From the NCBI RefSeq assembly GCF_029433395.1, contig NZ_JAQTHW010000001.1:1-64000 (forward strand): DNA of 64,000 nucleotides, given 5' to 3'. Each line of letters begins with the position of its first letter. Positions within the stretch are counted from its first letter, which is position 1. Below the pieces are notes generated by a model, which was given only the letters and a program-made list of their open reading frames with translations, did not search any database and was not told the origin of the DNA. Made by a program: the position numbers and the translations under genes. Source of the stretch: Bifidobacterium sp. ESL0763 (lineage in GTDB: Bacteria > Actinomycetota > Actinomycetes > Actinomycetales > Bifidobacteriaceae). Positions 63,259 to 64,000 of the stretch are shown here, in pieces.

Positions 63259-63826
63259 AGCGCTTCCCCGTCGCTCCGGCGGCACCCGCGTTCGCGCGCC
63301 CATCCAACCGGGTCGCGACGCAGGCAGGCGTTCTCTCGGACCCCACCTCCGGACACTCCATTCTTAGCACTGGCGACGTAACTGCCCCGGCGCACGCCCG
63401 CCCATCGAAATCATCCGCGCGTCAACGCAATCAGCACGACAACGTCGATAGGTCAAATCGCACCGCTCAAGCCCCAAGCAACGTCAGCGGGACGACGCGC
63501 TCACGCCATAACTCCAAATTCCCAGCATTGTCGCGTCAACTGTATTTTCCAGACCTTGAAATCTCACTCCCGCATCATTGCGTTGAGCATTTTACACCAC
63601 TTTCATCATACATTTTCCACCCTTCCCGCCTTGCGTTCCGCGCCGATCCGTCCGCAATATGGCCATTATTGGTTCCTGTTACATAAATGTCGATTAGGTC
63701 ACACTAAAATTGAAGCGAACTTGCCAGGCAATGGCTTTGGGTTCGCAACAGATGGCACCACAACCGCGGAGGAGCCGCGGAACGCCAACAGATCGAGCAA
63801 CCGGCGCTTGGCTTGAAGGAGATCTG
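63259..63826. other. Divergent intergenic region, no gene seen
   Basis: About 570 bp between the ThrE-type gene (-) and the start of the last gene (+). The stretch from 63540 to 63720 is AT-richer and should contain the rightward promoter. No RNA gene or repeat was recognised. Confidence 0.45.
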
Positions 63827-64000
63827 ATGGCAAAAACAAGACAGCCAGACAACAATCAACCAATCACGCAGCCCGACGCCTCGATGTATACCTCCGGCGT
63901 GGGCACCAAGGGCCCGGAGGAACGCGACCTCCCCGAATCCCTGAAGAACGACATGGCGCTCTGCCTCGAGATTCTTCGCAAGGTGCTCGGCGAATACGAC
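63827..64000 (+). CDS. ppc: Probable phosphoenolpyruvate carboxylase, N-terminal part only (cut by window edge)
   Basis: 58 codons are visible. GAAGGAG (63815-63821) sits 5 nt before ATG 63827. The segment PESLKNDMALCLEILRKVLGEYD resembles the first helix of actinobacterial PEP carboxylase, which makes oxaloacetate from PEP and bicarbonate. The polar N-terminal 40 residues are not diagnostic, so the call rests on a short match and on the gene lying beside trpS and a ThrE-type exporter, as I recall for bifidobacteria. Confidence 0.5.
   Translation, partial: MAKTRQPDNNQPITQPDASMYTSGVGTKGPEERDLPESLKNDMALCLEILRKVLGEYD

Overview
The window looks like a chromosomal segment of a Bifidobacterium (Actinobacteria, roughly 60% GC in coding DNA). 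The evidence is the 16S rRNA 5' end with its actinobacterial rrn leader at the left edge, actinobacteria-restricted families (DUF4032, DUF3073, DUF6049, RpfB-like protein, actinobacterial Dcd), a CCA transferase - NUDIX - DUF6049 - MurJ - pseudokinase block that in this phylum usually lies near oriC, and a fused trehalose-6-P synthase/phosphatase. I cannot name the species.

Layout. 1-1500: end of an rRNA operon (minus strand), its promoter, and a decayed threefold repeat with no convincing gene. 1.5-14 kb: metabolic and housekeeping genes: sirtuin, threonine dehydratase, trehalose synthesis, asparagine synthetase, TauE/SafE exporter, TadA, Na+/H+ antiporter, esterase. 14.4-18.9 kb: dCTP deaminase, SpoU rRNA methyltransferase, DUF4032 plus a sugar-ABC ATPase. 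19-29.3 kb: accessory region with two sortase-anchored surface proteins, an AT-rich island with a small HTH protein, an AbgB-like M20 hydrolase divergent from a dicarboxylate/amino-acid symporter. 29.7-34.6 kb: membrane Ser/Thr kinase and two convergent membrane-anchored DsbA-like paralogues. 35.3-53.3 kb: tRNA-Thr, RpfB-like protein, RsmA, LytR_C protein, then CCA transferase divergent from NUDIX-DUF6049-MurJ-pseudokinase, a membrane protein, an aminotransferase and D-Ala-D-Ala ligase. This stretch is largely about cell-wall growth and RNA maturation. 53.4-64 kb: rhomboid protease, small membrane protein, SCP-like protein, a polar amino-acid ABC importer without its ATPase, DUF3073, TrpS, a ThrE-type exporter and the start of a probable PEP carboxylase.

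The most unusual content is between the genes. At 14981-15149, 33473-33580 and 54651-54762, palindromic units of 47-50 nt recur with a start-to-start period of 61-62 nt, although the unit sequences at the three loci are unrelated. A more decayed array of similar type lies at 55291-55655. Other structured intergenic DNA: three copies of the antiporter gene's last codons (differing only synonymously) with compensated hairpins at 12718-13014; a nested 20-nt repeat at 8711-8828; an 80-83 bp element with shared terminal inverted repeats present twice (37246-37325, 54151-54233); and an AT-rich island of ATTCTTAGAAT-type palindromes at 60690-60990. All assignments rest on reading the sequence; no database search was run.
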